Positions 7,301 to 12,654 of a DNA stretch of 12,654 nucleotides are shown piece by piece. This DNA is from B4-G1 sp964393895. Lineage in GTDB: Bacteria > Chloroflexota > Anaerolineae > B4-G1. The stretch covers positions 1-12,654 of the forward strand of contig CAYMWP010000132.1 in the NCBI GenBank assembly GCA_964393895.1. The letters are read 5' to 3'. A model generated the notes under the pieces. That model was not told the origin of the DNA and did no database searches. It saw only the letters and a program-made list of their open reading frames with translations. The position numbers and the translations under genes were made by a program. The stretch's first letter is position 1, and every line of letters begins with the position of its first letter.

Positions 7301-7657
7301 GTGGGCCTTTTCGCTCCCCTCAGTTGCGTTCGAGATGAGCGACGACCGTCCGGTGTGTAGCGCTTCTGCCCAGATGGGGTGCGTAGCTGCCGTTCGTAGC
7401 ATCGCGCCGAGTTCTGTTCTTTCTGCCTCCGAATAACCTAGACAAATTGCCAACTCTAGTTCTCCGCTCGTCGCTTCCCGAATCGCTATCGCACAGCGCG
7501 GCGCCTGGCATACACGCATCAATTCTTCCGCAACTAGGTGTAGAATGTGCTCCAGGTCCAGCGTACTGCTTATTTCGCTACTCACCCGCCGGAGGCTGCA
7601 CAGTGCTTCTCTGTAGATATGATCTGGCTGCTCACCGGTGCGCAATGCGGTCGTCAT
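4352..7657 (-). CDS. Soluble multi-GAF/PAS sensor histidine kinase
   Basis: This is an 1101-residue kinase with no membrane segments or signal peptide, so it is cytoplasmic. Domains in order: GAF-like about 30-168, GAF-like about 190-365, GAF about 375-530, a coiled-coil linker (530-570), GAF about 570-725, a second helical linker, PAS about 750-865, HisKA about 868-940 with phosphoacceptor His880 in SHELRTP, and HATPase about 985-1095. ATP-binding motifs are the N box (Asn995 and Asn999 in LTNLVANACQYT), DTGIGI (1027-1032), FDRFFR (1041-1046) and GTGLGL (1057-1062). There is no receiver domain, so it must phosphorylate a separate regulator; receivers are encoded on both sides (7728-8627 and 3807-4187). 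Four GAF regions suggest small-ligand, redox or light sensing, but no chromophore-binding motif could be assigned. The ATG at 7657 has a GAGGG site upstream. Confidence 0.95.
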   Translation of the reverse strand: MTTALRTGEQPDHIYREALCSLRRVSSEISSTLDLEHILHLVAEELMRVCQAPRCAIAIREATSGELELAICLGYSEAERTELGAMLRTAATHPIWAEALHTGRSSLISNATEGSEKAHSTLVTPVFYLGSPTGLIMLESDEGPPFNQGVLEFVEGLSSQISIAIGNNQRYDTQLKRSELLRRRADQLALVLEISQALRSDRSLENILEEIAYAIQESVGFNLVLISVLEGAPPCQRRVASAGIPIAAFERMKKVRHPWATIQKVMDEKFRVSQSYYIPMEQRGAWQEHLDIYDQESDDTPRQPGRWHPQDMLLVPLVGPSGDTQGLLSVDQPRDGYIPNQAAIEALEIFAGQAALAIENVRMVEALQQRADTLALFNEVNRSATAKLDLNEVLGTVVEMVPRLVECTRSSIFLLDSEEKEYVLRAAHGSTFTHTPPPSFAPDEGLLGEVTRSGAPLAVDTATQSPHPIPGFPGDEVGTMALAPLSAGSQVVGILCIGRQNHSFSPTELATLSALADQVTVAVENARLFDQVRCFSQELEQRVEARTQALAQAMKNLTEERDRVETLYRIASQLSASLDLDRVLNRALELVVEAANAERASILMLNPQSGQLIYRAALGAKVKLPVGGKPTRFSRDEGLAGWVIKNRKSTIVPDIQQDPRWIKSQSRNKKRKYRSALAVPLLAGDTVLGTLLLFHTREDYFNEDHLRLVEAATAQIANAVSNAELYNLIRDQTERLGRMLKDQQVEAVKSQSILEGVADGVMVADANGNIILVNAAAGRILELPREEVMGRTTSEMLGLYGSQAQDWMETISGWAKQPETYAVGEYLAAQLDTGDRIVSVHLAPVLTSDEFLGTVSVFRDVTAKVEAEKAKSEFVSTVSHELRTPMTSIKGYADLLMMGAVGALTNKQQDFLSIIKDNADRMTALVNELLDISRIESGQVEILPTVSNVGEIVSRVTAMMRTRAQEKELNLQLDIPPDLPNVSADADRVTQILTNLVANACQYTPTGGEITVLARACGEKVHVTVRDTGIGIAPEDQDKVFDRFFRADTPLVQEISGTGLGLAIVKSLVEMHGEQIWVESELGKGSSFTFTLAIAKPKQAK

Positions 7658-7727
7658 GCCTAACGCCCTCTAAGGTCCTGTGACAGGCTCTTACCGTATC
7701 TGAATAGGGAATACGCCACGATCGGTT

Positions 7728-8627
7728 CTAGCTGCTTACTTCTCGCGTCTTGCGCCTAGCGCTGGCGGCCTCTTCGGTGATCTCTCGGATGTCGGCAAAG
7801 GGGCCGTCGTCGGCTGTGACCGTGCCGATGGAAAGCATCATCAGGTCAATTCTTTCCTCGTTGCCCTCATCGTCTTGCACGGTCATATAGCCTTGCTGTA
7901 CCGTTTGCCAATCATAGTGCACGCCCACCCCTTCGTCGAAACGTTTTCTCAGGTCCACCACTGTAGGCTCAACCACGTCTTTCTGGGTGATGATGATAAA
8001 GTCGTGCCCGCCGATGTGGCCGATAAAGTCGTCGGACGTCCCGACACTGTCCGCCGATTTGCCAAAGACCATTGCGGCAAAGCGCAATACGTCTTCTCCG
8101 GCCACGAACCCGTACGTCTCGCTAAAGGCATTGAACCCCCGGATACCCACGTAAATGATGCCCCAGTCATCCCGCTGCATCAACTGTCGCAACTGATCCT
8201 CGATCAATCTGCCGCTGGGCAGGCCGGTCGTGGGGTTGGTCAGGCTTTCGTATTTCGCCCGGGCCAGGGCGTTTTTGACCCGCAATTTGAGTTCCTCCAG
8301 GTCGAAGGGCTTGGTGATGTAATCGTCGGCGCCCAGCTCGAGACCGTGGATCTTGTCGGAACGTTCGTCCTTTTGGGTCAGAAAGATAATGGGGATGTGG
8401 CTGGTGCGCAGGCTGCCCCGCAGGTTGCGACACACATCGTAGCCATCCATATCCGGCAACATAATGTCGAGGACGATGATGTGGGGCAACTGCTGCCGGC
8501 ACATGTCTAACGCATCCTCGCCACGTTGGGCTACGGTCACTTCGTAACCCTGCGATTGGAAGTAGATGCGCAACATGTTAGAGATGTCGGGGTCATCTTC
8601 TACTATTAACATTCTACCCTGGGACAT
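7728..8627 (-). CDS. Response regulator: receiver plus degenerate GGDEF domain
   Basis: This 299-residue protein has an N-terminal receiver (about 5-120), with acidic pocket Glu10-Asp11-Asp12, phosphoacceptor Asp54 in VLDIMLPD, Thr84 and Lys106 in TKPF. The C-terminal half (about 125-285) has the diguanylate-cyclase fold pattern: NPTTGLPSGRLIEDQL, then YVGIRGFNAFSETYGFVAGEDVLR, then IGGHDFIII. The signature is GGHDF (206-210) instead of GG[DE]EF. The metal-binding aspartates usually found before the GF segment are Gly161 and Arg163, and no RxxD inhibitory site precedes the signature. It should therefore not make cyclic di-GMP, and may act as a binding or dimerisation module. It lies upstream of the large kinase and is a likely partner. 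A strong AAGGAGGG site precedes the ATG at 8627. Confidence 0.92.
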   Translation of the reverse strand: MSQGRMLIVEDDPDISNMLRIYFQSQGYEVTVAQRGEDALDMCRQQLPHIIVLDIMLPDMDGYDVCRNLRGSLRTSHIPIIFLTQKDERSDKIHGLELGADDYITKPFDLEELKLRVKNALARAKYESLTNPTTGLPSGRLIEDQLRQLMQRDDWGIIYVGIRGFNAFSETYGFVAGEDVLRFAAMVFGKSADSVGTSDDFIGHIGGHDFIIITQKDVVEPTVVDLRKRFDEGVGVHYDWQTVQQGYMTVQDDEGNEERIDLMMLSIGTVTADDGPFADIREITEEAASARRKTREVSS

Positions 8628-8630
8628 ATT

Positions 8631-8638
8631 CCCTCCTT
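8631..8638 (-). promoter_or_regulatory. Strong Shine-Dalgarno of the receiver-GGDEF gene
   Basis: AAGGAGGG on the complement, three bases from the ATG at 8627. It lies in the 36-base gap after the reductase gene, so no separate promoter is needed to explain translation of the signalling block. Confidence 0.7.
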
Positions 8639-8663
8639 ACTGTCTGCCGATGAGTGGCAGTCA

Positions 8664-9677
8664 TTACCTTATATCCTGCAGACGAAAGCCATGCCTTCGA
8701 GCCAGTTCAGCGATCTCGCGCACCCGCTCGGGTTGTATCTGTTTGCCCAGTGAATAACTCTCGCGGCGCTCTTCCAGAGCCAATACCATCGTCTCGGCCA
8801 TGCAGGCATAAGCTCTGCCGGGCGCCAGGCCGAAATCGAAGTGAAAATCCGCCTCGCCTGGCACGTCCATCACGCCTCCATCAACGACCAGTACGTCGTC
8901 TCGCTCCTGCGCCACTCGCGGCGATACATCCGGTGGGAGCGCCACGTCGCACACTGCCGCGCCCTGTTTGAGGTGCCCGGGCAGGATGATCGGCCTGGTA
9001 GCACTGGTAGTGCTCAACACCACATCGGCCTCGCGGATGGCCTCAATGTCCGTCGCGGTGCGCACCCTGCGCGCCCCGCTCTCCCTGACCTGCGCCTCTG
9101 CCCTCTTCAGGTGAGAGTGTGACCGGCCCACCAGTAACATCTCGCCCGCCATAGGCGCGAGCACTTTGGAGCACGCCAGGCCAATGCTGCCCGTCGCCCC
9201 GACCACGGCCGCGGTTGCCGTTTCCAGTTCGATACCCTGATAGCGAGCCGCCTTTTCCAGCCCCTCGACCGCGGCGGCTATGGTGAGGCTGCGGCCAGTG
9301 GTAACGGGTATGTTCAAGTTCCGAGCAACGGTCACTCCGCCATCGCCGATCACGGACGTGAAAGCCAGCAATCCCATAATATCGGCGCCCAGTTCTTGCG
9401 CCAGCCTTCCGGTCTGGATGATTTTCTTATAAGCTGACCGGGCTAGCAATCTCATCATTTGCTCGGCCGTGAGCGGGCAGGCCAGCAACCAGCCTTCGAT
9501 CTCTTTTCCTGTAGCTTCCGAGCGCACTCCGGTGATGCGAGAGAGATAGACTGGCGGCCAAAAGCGCGAAAAGAAATGGACCAGTGGCGTGGGCAATATC
9601 TTGGCCAGCAGTGGATATTTGCGCGCCACGTCCTGTTTGGGACTGACTGGATGAATTACACAAGCGAAACTGCTCAT
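8664..9677 (-). CDS. Acyl-ACP reductase (AAR)-like NAD(P)H oxidoreductase
   Basis: This 337-residue protein resembles the cyanobacterial long-chain acyl-ACP reductase, which reduces acyl-ACP (or acyl-CoA) to a fatty aldehyde through a cysteine thioester using NADPH. As recalled, AAR is about 341 residues, so this is full length. Shared landmarks are ATGKEIEGWLLACPLTAEQM (55-74), the LGADIMGLLAFTSVIGDGG region (96-114), a Rossmann motif VVGATGSIG (158-166), and a C-terminal block RAYACMAETMVLALE with Cys292 at the position of the AAR catalytic cysteine. Ser-Leu-Gly-Lys and the RHGF close follow in AAR-like order. The ATG at 9677 has a GAGGGCGGGGA stretch upstream. It lies 23 bases downstream of the beta-helix protein gene. 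No aldehyde-deformylating oxygenase is encoded here, so alkane production is not implied; the aldehyde could go to alcohol, wax or ether-lipid synthesis. The true substrate is unproven. Confidence 0.8.
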   Translation of the reverse strand: MSSFACVIHPVSPKQDVARKYPLLAKILPTPLVHFFSRFWPPVYLSRITGVRSEATGKEIEGWLLACPLTAEQMMRLLARSAYKKIIQTGRLAQELGADIMGLLAFTSVIGDGGVTVARNLNIPVTTGRSLTIAAAVEGLEKAARYQGIELETATAAVVGATGSIGLACSKVLAPMAGEMLLVGRSHSHLKRAEAQVRESGARRVRTATDIEAIREADVVLSTTSATRPIILPGHLKQGAAVCDVALPPDVSPRVAQERDDVLVVDGGVMDVPGEADFHFDFGLAPGRAYACMAETMVLALEERRESYSLGKQIQPERVREIAELARRHGFRLQDIR

Positions 9678-9700
9678 TCCCCGCCCTCGTCGTGATAGGT

Positions 9701-10954
9701 TTAAGGTTCGTACATTCTGGTATGCAAAGCTTCACCACCTTCAAGTTTCAGGTGATCGCTATCCTTGTAGCGGATTGTTCGATCCAGCACACGTCTCCCC
9801 GGAGCGGCGAACAGGATCACGTCCGACTCGATGGTGCGAGCCGGATACACCACCATGCCGGAGCCTACGTAACAGTTGTGCCCCACACAGCCGCCCAGCA
9901 CCGGCATACCCGTTTCCTTCGGTTCCCCCTCGTGCATGGCGCGGATGGGCTTGGCCGGCACCAGGCTAAAATCGGTAAAAGTGCTGCCGGCGCCGATAAA
10001 GGTGCCGCGCCCGATGCTGCAAAATTGCAGGCAAGTATTTTGCGCCAGCATCGAATCCGCCATCATCACACTCATAAAGAGCGCGCCCCGGAAAGGGAGA
10101 AAGCAGCGGTCCGATACCACGCTGACTTGAATCTGGCTGCCCGTCCCGATGCTCACGTTGTTGCCAATGACGGCGATATCTATGACGGACCCTGGCCCGA
10201 TGCTGACGTTGTCGCCGATCCAGGTCGGCCCTCTGAGGACGACGGAGGGATCAATACTGCAATTGCGTCCTATGCGCACCACTTCTGATGACTCGAGAAC
10301 CTGTTTTCGCTCCAGCATAGAGCGCCACAGTATTTTCAAGTTCTTTTTCGAGTCATGCTCAATTTCGCGGTCCAAACGGGCTGCATGGGCAAACACTCCA
10401 AAGATGACGTTGGCGGTGATGGTATGCACCCAGTGCTCAATGGAGCAAAACGCTTTGGTGGGCACCTGGTACACCAGTTCGCCCATCGCATTGGACATGT
10501 GGGTCGGGACGTGGTAATAGCCCATCTCGTGCGCGTTCGTGCTCATCACCAGCGGCCGCACGTTCGGCTCTACGCCGTGCGGAAAGTACCACATGTAGGC
10601 CACATACTTGTCCCCCTCGCGCTGGATGCCCCGTTGGAGGTGGATGGCGTGGGCGTTGATCGCGCGGTCGTCCAACTCGAAGGCGACTCGACAGGCCTTG
10701 CCCAGCTTGCGAGCGCGCTGGATGAACTCGTCCACGAAATACTGGTCAAAGAACAGATTGTCCCGGTAGACCAGCGTCTCCACGCGCTTGGGTTCGATCT
10801 CGGCCGGTGAGTCTACTTCGCGCTCTTCCGTGGTAAAAGCCGCTAGAACATCCCGCTGGTGGAGCCAAAGCTGTTTGTTGAGTATGCGTAGTTCGCGGGC
10901 TGGCTCGTTGAACGGAAATATCTTGCGATGGTCCCGCAGTATGATCTTTCGCAT
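9701..10954 (-). CDS. Left-handed beta-helix (hexapeptide repeat) protein with an unassigned N-terminal domain
   Basis: About 417 residues. The C-terminal part (about 225-390) has repeated [LIV]-G-x4 hexapeptides (IGRNCS, IGDNVS, IGPGSV, IGNNVS, IGTGSQ, IGRGTF, IGAGST, VGHNCY, VGSGMV), giving a parallel beta-helix like those of acyltransferases and GlmU-type sugar-phosphate acetyltransferases. The N-terminal half has VYRDNLFFDQYFVDEF, then AFELDDRAINAHAI and HVPTHMSNAM. Its opening (MRKIILRDHRKIFPF...) is loosely reminiscent of nucleotidyltransferase-like beta-helix proteins, but I do not recognise a family. The active site is not assigned. I prefer the ATG at 10954, eight bases after the V4R stop; a TTG at 10966 overlapping that stop (TTGA) is the alternative and adds four residues. 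The close packing suggests translational coupling with the V4R gene. Given the AAR-like gene downstream, acyl transfer is plausible but unproven. Confidence 0.75.
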   Translation of the reverse strand: MRKIILRDHRKIFPFNEPARELRILNKQLWLHQRDVLAAFTTEEREVDSPAEIEPKRVETLVYRDNLFFDQYFVDEFIQRARKLGKACRVAFELDDRAINAHAIHLQRGIQREGDKYVAYMWYFPHGVEPNVRPLVMSTNAHEMGYYHVPTHMSNAMGELVYQVPTKAFCSIEHWVHTITANVIFGVFAHAARLDREIEHDSKKNLKILWRSMLERKQVLESSEVVRIGRNCSIDPSVVLRGPTWIGDNVSIGPGSVIDIAVIGNNVSIGTGSQIQVSVVSDRCFLPFRGALFMSVMMADSMLAQNTCLQFCSIGRGTFIGAGSTFTDFSLVPAKPIRAMHEGEPKETGMPVLGGCVGHNCYVGSGMVVYPARTIESDVILFAAPGRRVLDRTIRYKDSDHLKLEGGEALHTRMYEP

Positions 10955-10962
10955 GCGCCTGT

Positions 10963-11613
10963 TCAATCCAATGGCTGTTTGCCAACCAGAATGGTGCAGG
11001 TCTGCTCACCGGCGGCAATGCACGAGACTTCTTCTGCGTAAAAGTTCTTGCCGCCACTGACCCAATAGAGCGCCTCTTCCAAGATGCCGACCGCTAGGTG
11101 GCAGCAAGGGAAATCGGATTTGCGCCCCCAGCAAGTGCCACACCGCTCCATGATCCAGTAGTAATACTGTTCGTCCTCGTCCAGTCGTACCAGGTGATCG
11201 GTGAATTTGTTAAACATCTGGGCCAGTACCTCGAAACCCACTTTTAGCTTCATCCCCAGGGGCAGGAGGCGAAAAGTCAGATCTGCGATGCCCAGCATCG
11301 GCCCAAAATCCTGGATGCCGAGCCTGAGACAGGCCCGACCCGCGCGCAGCGCCAACCCCCGTCCACCACGAGGACCGTACATCTCGTCCAGCGATTGTAG
11401 CAACTGCCCTACCTCGTCGAAGGAGAACTCGTTGGCAAAGTTGTTCGGCGGATAATGCCCGATGTACTGTTGAAGTCGAGCCAGGTTCAGAACTGCGTTC
11501 ACCCCATTGCGCCCCATAACCTCTTCCAGGGCGAGAAGAATGATCCTCCCCATTTTGTTTGGGAAAAAGAATTGCTCCGTTTCCTGGTTATTTGATAAGG
11601 ATTCGTCTGTCAT
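10963..11613 (-). CDS. V4R (4-vinyl reductase) domain protein
   Basis: A 216-residue protein with a C-terminal V4R domain, a fold found in bacteriochlorophyll protein BchJ and in the sensory part of aromatic-hydrocarbon regulators such as MopR and DmpR, where it holds a zinc and a hydrophobic ligand. The C-terminal pattern CC...E-x2-C-x7-C (Cys170/Cys171, Glu195, Cys198, Cys206) follows the spacing known for the MopR-type zinc site. An additional CGTC pair is at Cys158/Cys161. The N-terminal half (about 20-130) is helical and not assigned. There is no DNA-binding or enzymatic output domain. The ATG at 11613 is chosen; a GTG at 11670 would add 19 residues that look non-conserved, and neither has a convincing Shine-Dalgarno. 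It follows the intact hydrolase gene and nearly abuts the beta-helix gene, so it is likely in the same operon, perhaps as a ligand-binding carrier or sensor. Confidence 0.82.
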   Translation of the reverse strand: MTDESLSNNQETEQFFFPNKMGRIILLALEEVMGRNGVNAVLNLARLQQYIGHYPPNNFANEFSFDEVGQLLQSLDEMYGPRGGRGLALRAGRACLRLGIQDFGPMLGIADLTFRLLPLGMKLKVGFEVLAQMFNKFTDHLVRLDEDEQYYYWIMERCGTCWGRKSDFPCCHLAVGILEEALYWVSGGKNFYAEEVSCIAAGEQTCTILVGKQPLD

Positions 11614-11688
11614 AGGGGTGTTGACTCTCTGGCTGGCGGATGGTTCAGACCAATGCTCTCTTGCGCTCACACCGCTGTATAAATCGGT

Positions 11689-12468
11689 TCATACGTGGTT
11701 CAAAAATTCTTCCAGTGTGCGGTAGAATTGCTGTGGTTCGTCCAACATTGGAAAGTGGCCTGATTTGTCAAAGTAACGTACATCGGCTTGTGGCGCGCTC
11801 AGCGCCAAGACCTTGCCTTGCTTGGGATTCACGATGCGGTCTATCCGGCCGTAGATGCCCAACGTCGGCACTTTTATTTCCTCTAATCGCGGGCGTAGGT
11901 CTATCTGGCGTAGTGAGGCGATGCTGTAGTGGAATGATTCCAACGTCGTGCGCGAGACGTCCCGTTCGAACATCTTGTACCACGTCTTCCAGTCTCGCGC
12001 ATAGATTGGGGAAAGGATGCGAACGCCCAGGGGGAATATCTGGTAGAACAAGCTGGCCAGGGAACGCCGCGCTGACAGTCGCAGAAAGAGCGCCAACCCA
12101 TCGCCCACTATTGGGGAGCCCACCACCGCCACCTTTTCAACCCGCTCGGGATGGTCCAGGGCTACCCCGAGTGACACGGTGCCGCCCATAGAATGACCCA
12201 CGACGGTGGCTTGCTCGATCCCCAGGCGCTCCATAAACTGGTTCACCATCTCGATATAGTCATGGACTGCAAAGCTTTCTCCTTGCTTCCCGGACTCGCC
12301 AAAACCCCAAAAGTCGAGCGCGTATGTCTTGTGGTGACGGCTCAGCGTCTCCATGGTACTCAGCCAATGATCCCACGATTCCAGCCATCCGTGCAGTAGA
12401 ATCACGGGGCGCCCGCGACCGTGAGTTTCGTAGTGAACTACTCCCCGGTCAGTAACGATGGAACTCAT
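11689..12468 (-). CDS. alpha/beta hydrolase with intact catalytic triad
   Basis: This 259-residue serine hydrolase has oxyanion-hole HGW (26-28), the nucleophile elbow GHSMGG with Ser93, an acid in YGRIDR (Asp210) and a base in SGHFPMLDE (His238). The cap region between about 120 and 185 is helical and rich in aromatic and hydrophobic residues (FLRLSARRSLASLFYQIFPLG), which would suit a lipophilic substrate. It is the catalytic paralogue of the protein at 2983-3774, with similar N-termini and the same WGFG and HFPML segments. The substrate is not determinable; esterase, lactonase, thioesterase and C-C hydrolase activities all occur in this fold. The start at 12468 aligns with the paralogue start and overlaps the TGA of a possible upstream frame as ATGA. 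The V4R gene starts 75 bases downstream. Confidence 0.93.
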   Translation of the reverse strand: MSSIVTDRGVVHYETHGRGRPVILLHGWLESWDHWLSTMETLSRHHKTYALDFWGFGESGKQGESFAVHDYIEMVNQFMERLGIEQATVVGHSMGGTVSLGVALDHPERVEKVAVVGSPIVGDGLALFLRLSARRSLASLFYQIFPLGVRILSPIYARDWKTWYKMFERDVSRTTLESFHYSIASLRQIDLRPRLEEIKVPTLGIYGRIDRIVNPKQGKVLALSAPQADVRYFDKSGHFPMLDEPQQFYRTLEEFLNHV

Positions 12469-12653
12469 AACGTGTCATTCCTAATCTGAAGGGTAGCTAC
12501 TCGGCCACTCGGCCTGGATTGAAGGCCCTTTCTCGTTTGCTCGCCAGGGATGACCACATCCCGGCAGAGCGGCCGGGTAATCACAACTGGTGTATCTAAC
12601 TCGACAATGTTAGATTTTGTATCTTGAGAGAAAGTGATGTTCGTAGTGCGCCA
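12465..12653 (-). CDS. Possible 3' end of an upstream gene (edge fragment, uncertain)
   Basis: One minus-strand frame is open from the window edge for 62 codons and ends in a TGA that overlaps the hydrolase ATG as ATGA, a typical operon junction. The other two frames are closed by stops within this stretch. The predicted tail (...SNIVELDTPVVITRPLC... to ...ATLQIRNDTL) matches nothing I recognise. Third-position GC is not strongly biased, and the stretch contains several inverted repeats, so a non-coding upstream region is nearly as likely. A chance open frame of this length is roughly a one-in-twenty event. Confidence 0.35.
   Translation of the reverse strand, partial: WRTTNITFSQDTKSNIVELDTPVVITRPLCRDVVIPGEQTRKGLQSRPSGRVATLQIRNDTL
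12547..12615. other. Cluster of three inverted repeats upstream of the intact hydrolase
   Basis: GGGATG-acca-CATCCC (12547-12562), CCCGGC-agagcg-GCCGGG (12560-12577, sharing three bases with the first) and ATCTAAC-tcgacaat-GTTAGAT (12594-12615) are all perfect in their arms. The first two cannot form at the same time without competition for the shared CCC. They could be operator or RNA-leader structures for the metabolic block, or chance within a coding tail. No clear -35/-10 pair was found on the minus strand. Confidence 0.4.
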
Positions 12654-12654
12654 C

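Noticed and set aside
7677..7687. Palindrome CCTGTGACAGG upstream of the kinase start as an operator
   Set aside because: Only 5-base arms, a single occurrence, and no -35/-10 pair nearby; chance is a sufficient explanation.
8968..8981. GAGGTGCCCGG match between the reductase gene and the inverted repeat at 571
   Set aside because: An 11-base match without the partner arm, within well-conserved coding sequence; treated as coincidence.
8664..9677. Shikimate- or glutamyl-tRNA-reductase-like dehydrogenase as the identity of the reductase
   Set aside because: The Rossmann core is similar, but the N- and C-terminal blocks and the conserved cysteine position follow the acyl-ACP reductase pattern better.

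Overview
The window carries eleven recognisable protein genes plus one possible gene fragment, all on the minus strand, so transcription runs from high to low coordinates. Gaps between genes are mostly 10-75 bases and several genes touch or overlap. No tRNA, rRNA or CRISPR array was seen. Base composition is moderately GC-rich. Several features suggest an uncultured Chloroflexota bacterium, perhaps Anaerolineae-like: a soluble multi-GAF histidine kinase, a response regulator with a degenerate GGDEF domain, paired ABC-2 permeases, small palindromic repeats (one inside a gene), and intergenic short repeats. This taxonomic guess is inference from style; no marker gene is present.

Layout in transcription order. 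(1) 12653-8664 is a metabolic block: a possible gene tail, an alpha/beta hydrolase with an intact triad, a V4R-domain protein with conserved zinc-site residues, a left-handed beta-helix (hexapeptide-repeat) protein with an unrecognised N-terminal half, and a reductase resembling cyanobacterial acyl-ACP reductase (AAR) with its catalytic cysteine kept. (2) 8627-3807 is a signalling block: a receiver plus degenerate-GGDEF regulator, an 1101-residue soluble histidine kinase (four GAF-like regions, PAS, HisKA, HATPase), and a single-domain receiver. (3) 3774-699 is a second alpha/beta hydrolase, paralogous to the first but with the nucleophile serine replaced by alanine, followed by two ABC-2 permeases with no ATPase gene nearby. 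(4) 398-1 is the start of a UDP-glucose/nucleotide-sugar dehydrogenase.

The most notable non-coding discovery is a pair of related short elements (419-568 and 4252-4358). Each has imperfect terminal inverted repeats starting GCATT and is flanked by a perfect 8-base direct repeat, as expected of MITE-like non-autonomous transposable elements. A separate long inverted repeat lies next to the first copy (571-634), and a different palindromic repeat is embedded in frame in the first permease gene (1341-1386).

Working hypothesis (inference): an AAR-like reductase, a putative acyl/sugar-modifying beta-helix protein, a V4R small-molecule sensor or carrier and an alpha/beta hydrolase form a lipid- or aldehyde-related module. 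It lies in the same direction as a cytoplasmic sensor kinase and two receivers, and upstream of an ABC-2 membrane pair and a sugar-nucleotide dehydrogenase, which would fit cell-envelope lipid or glycan production. The link between the blocks rests only on gene order and direction.
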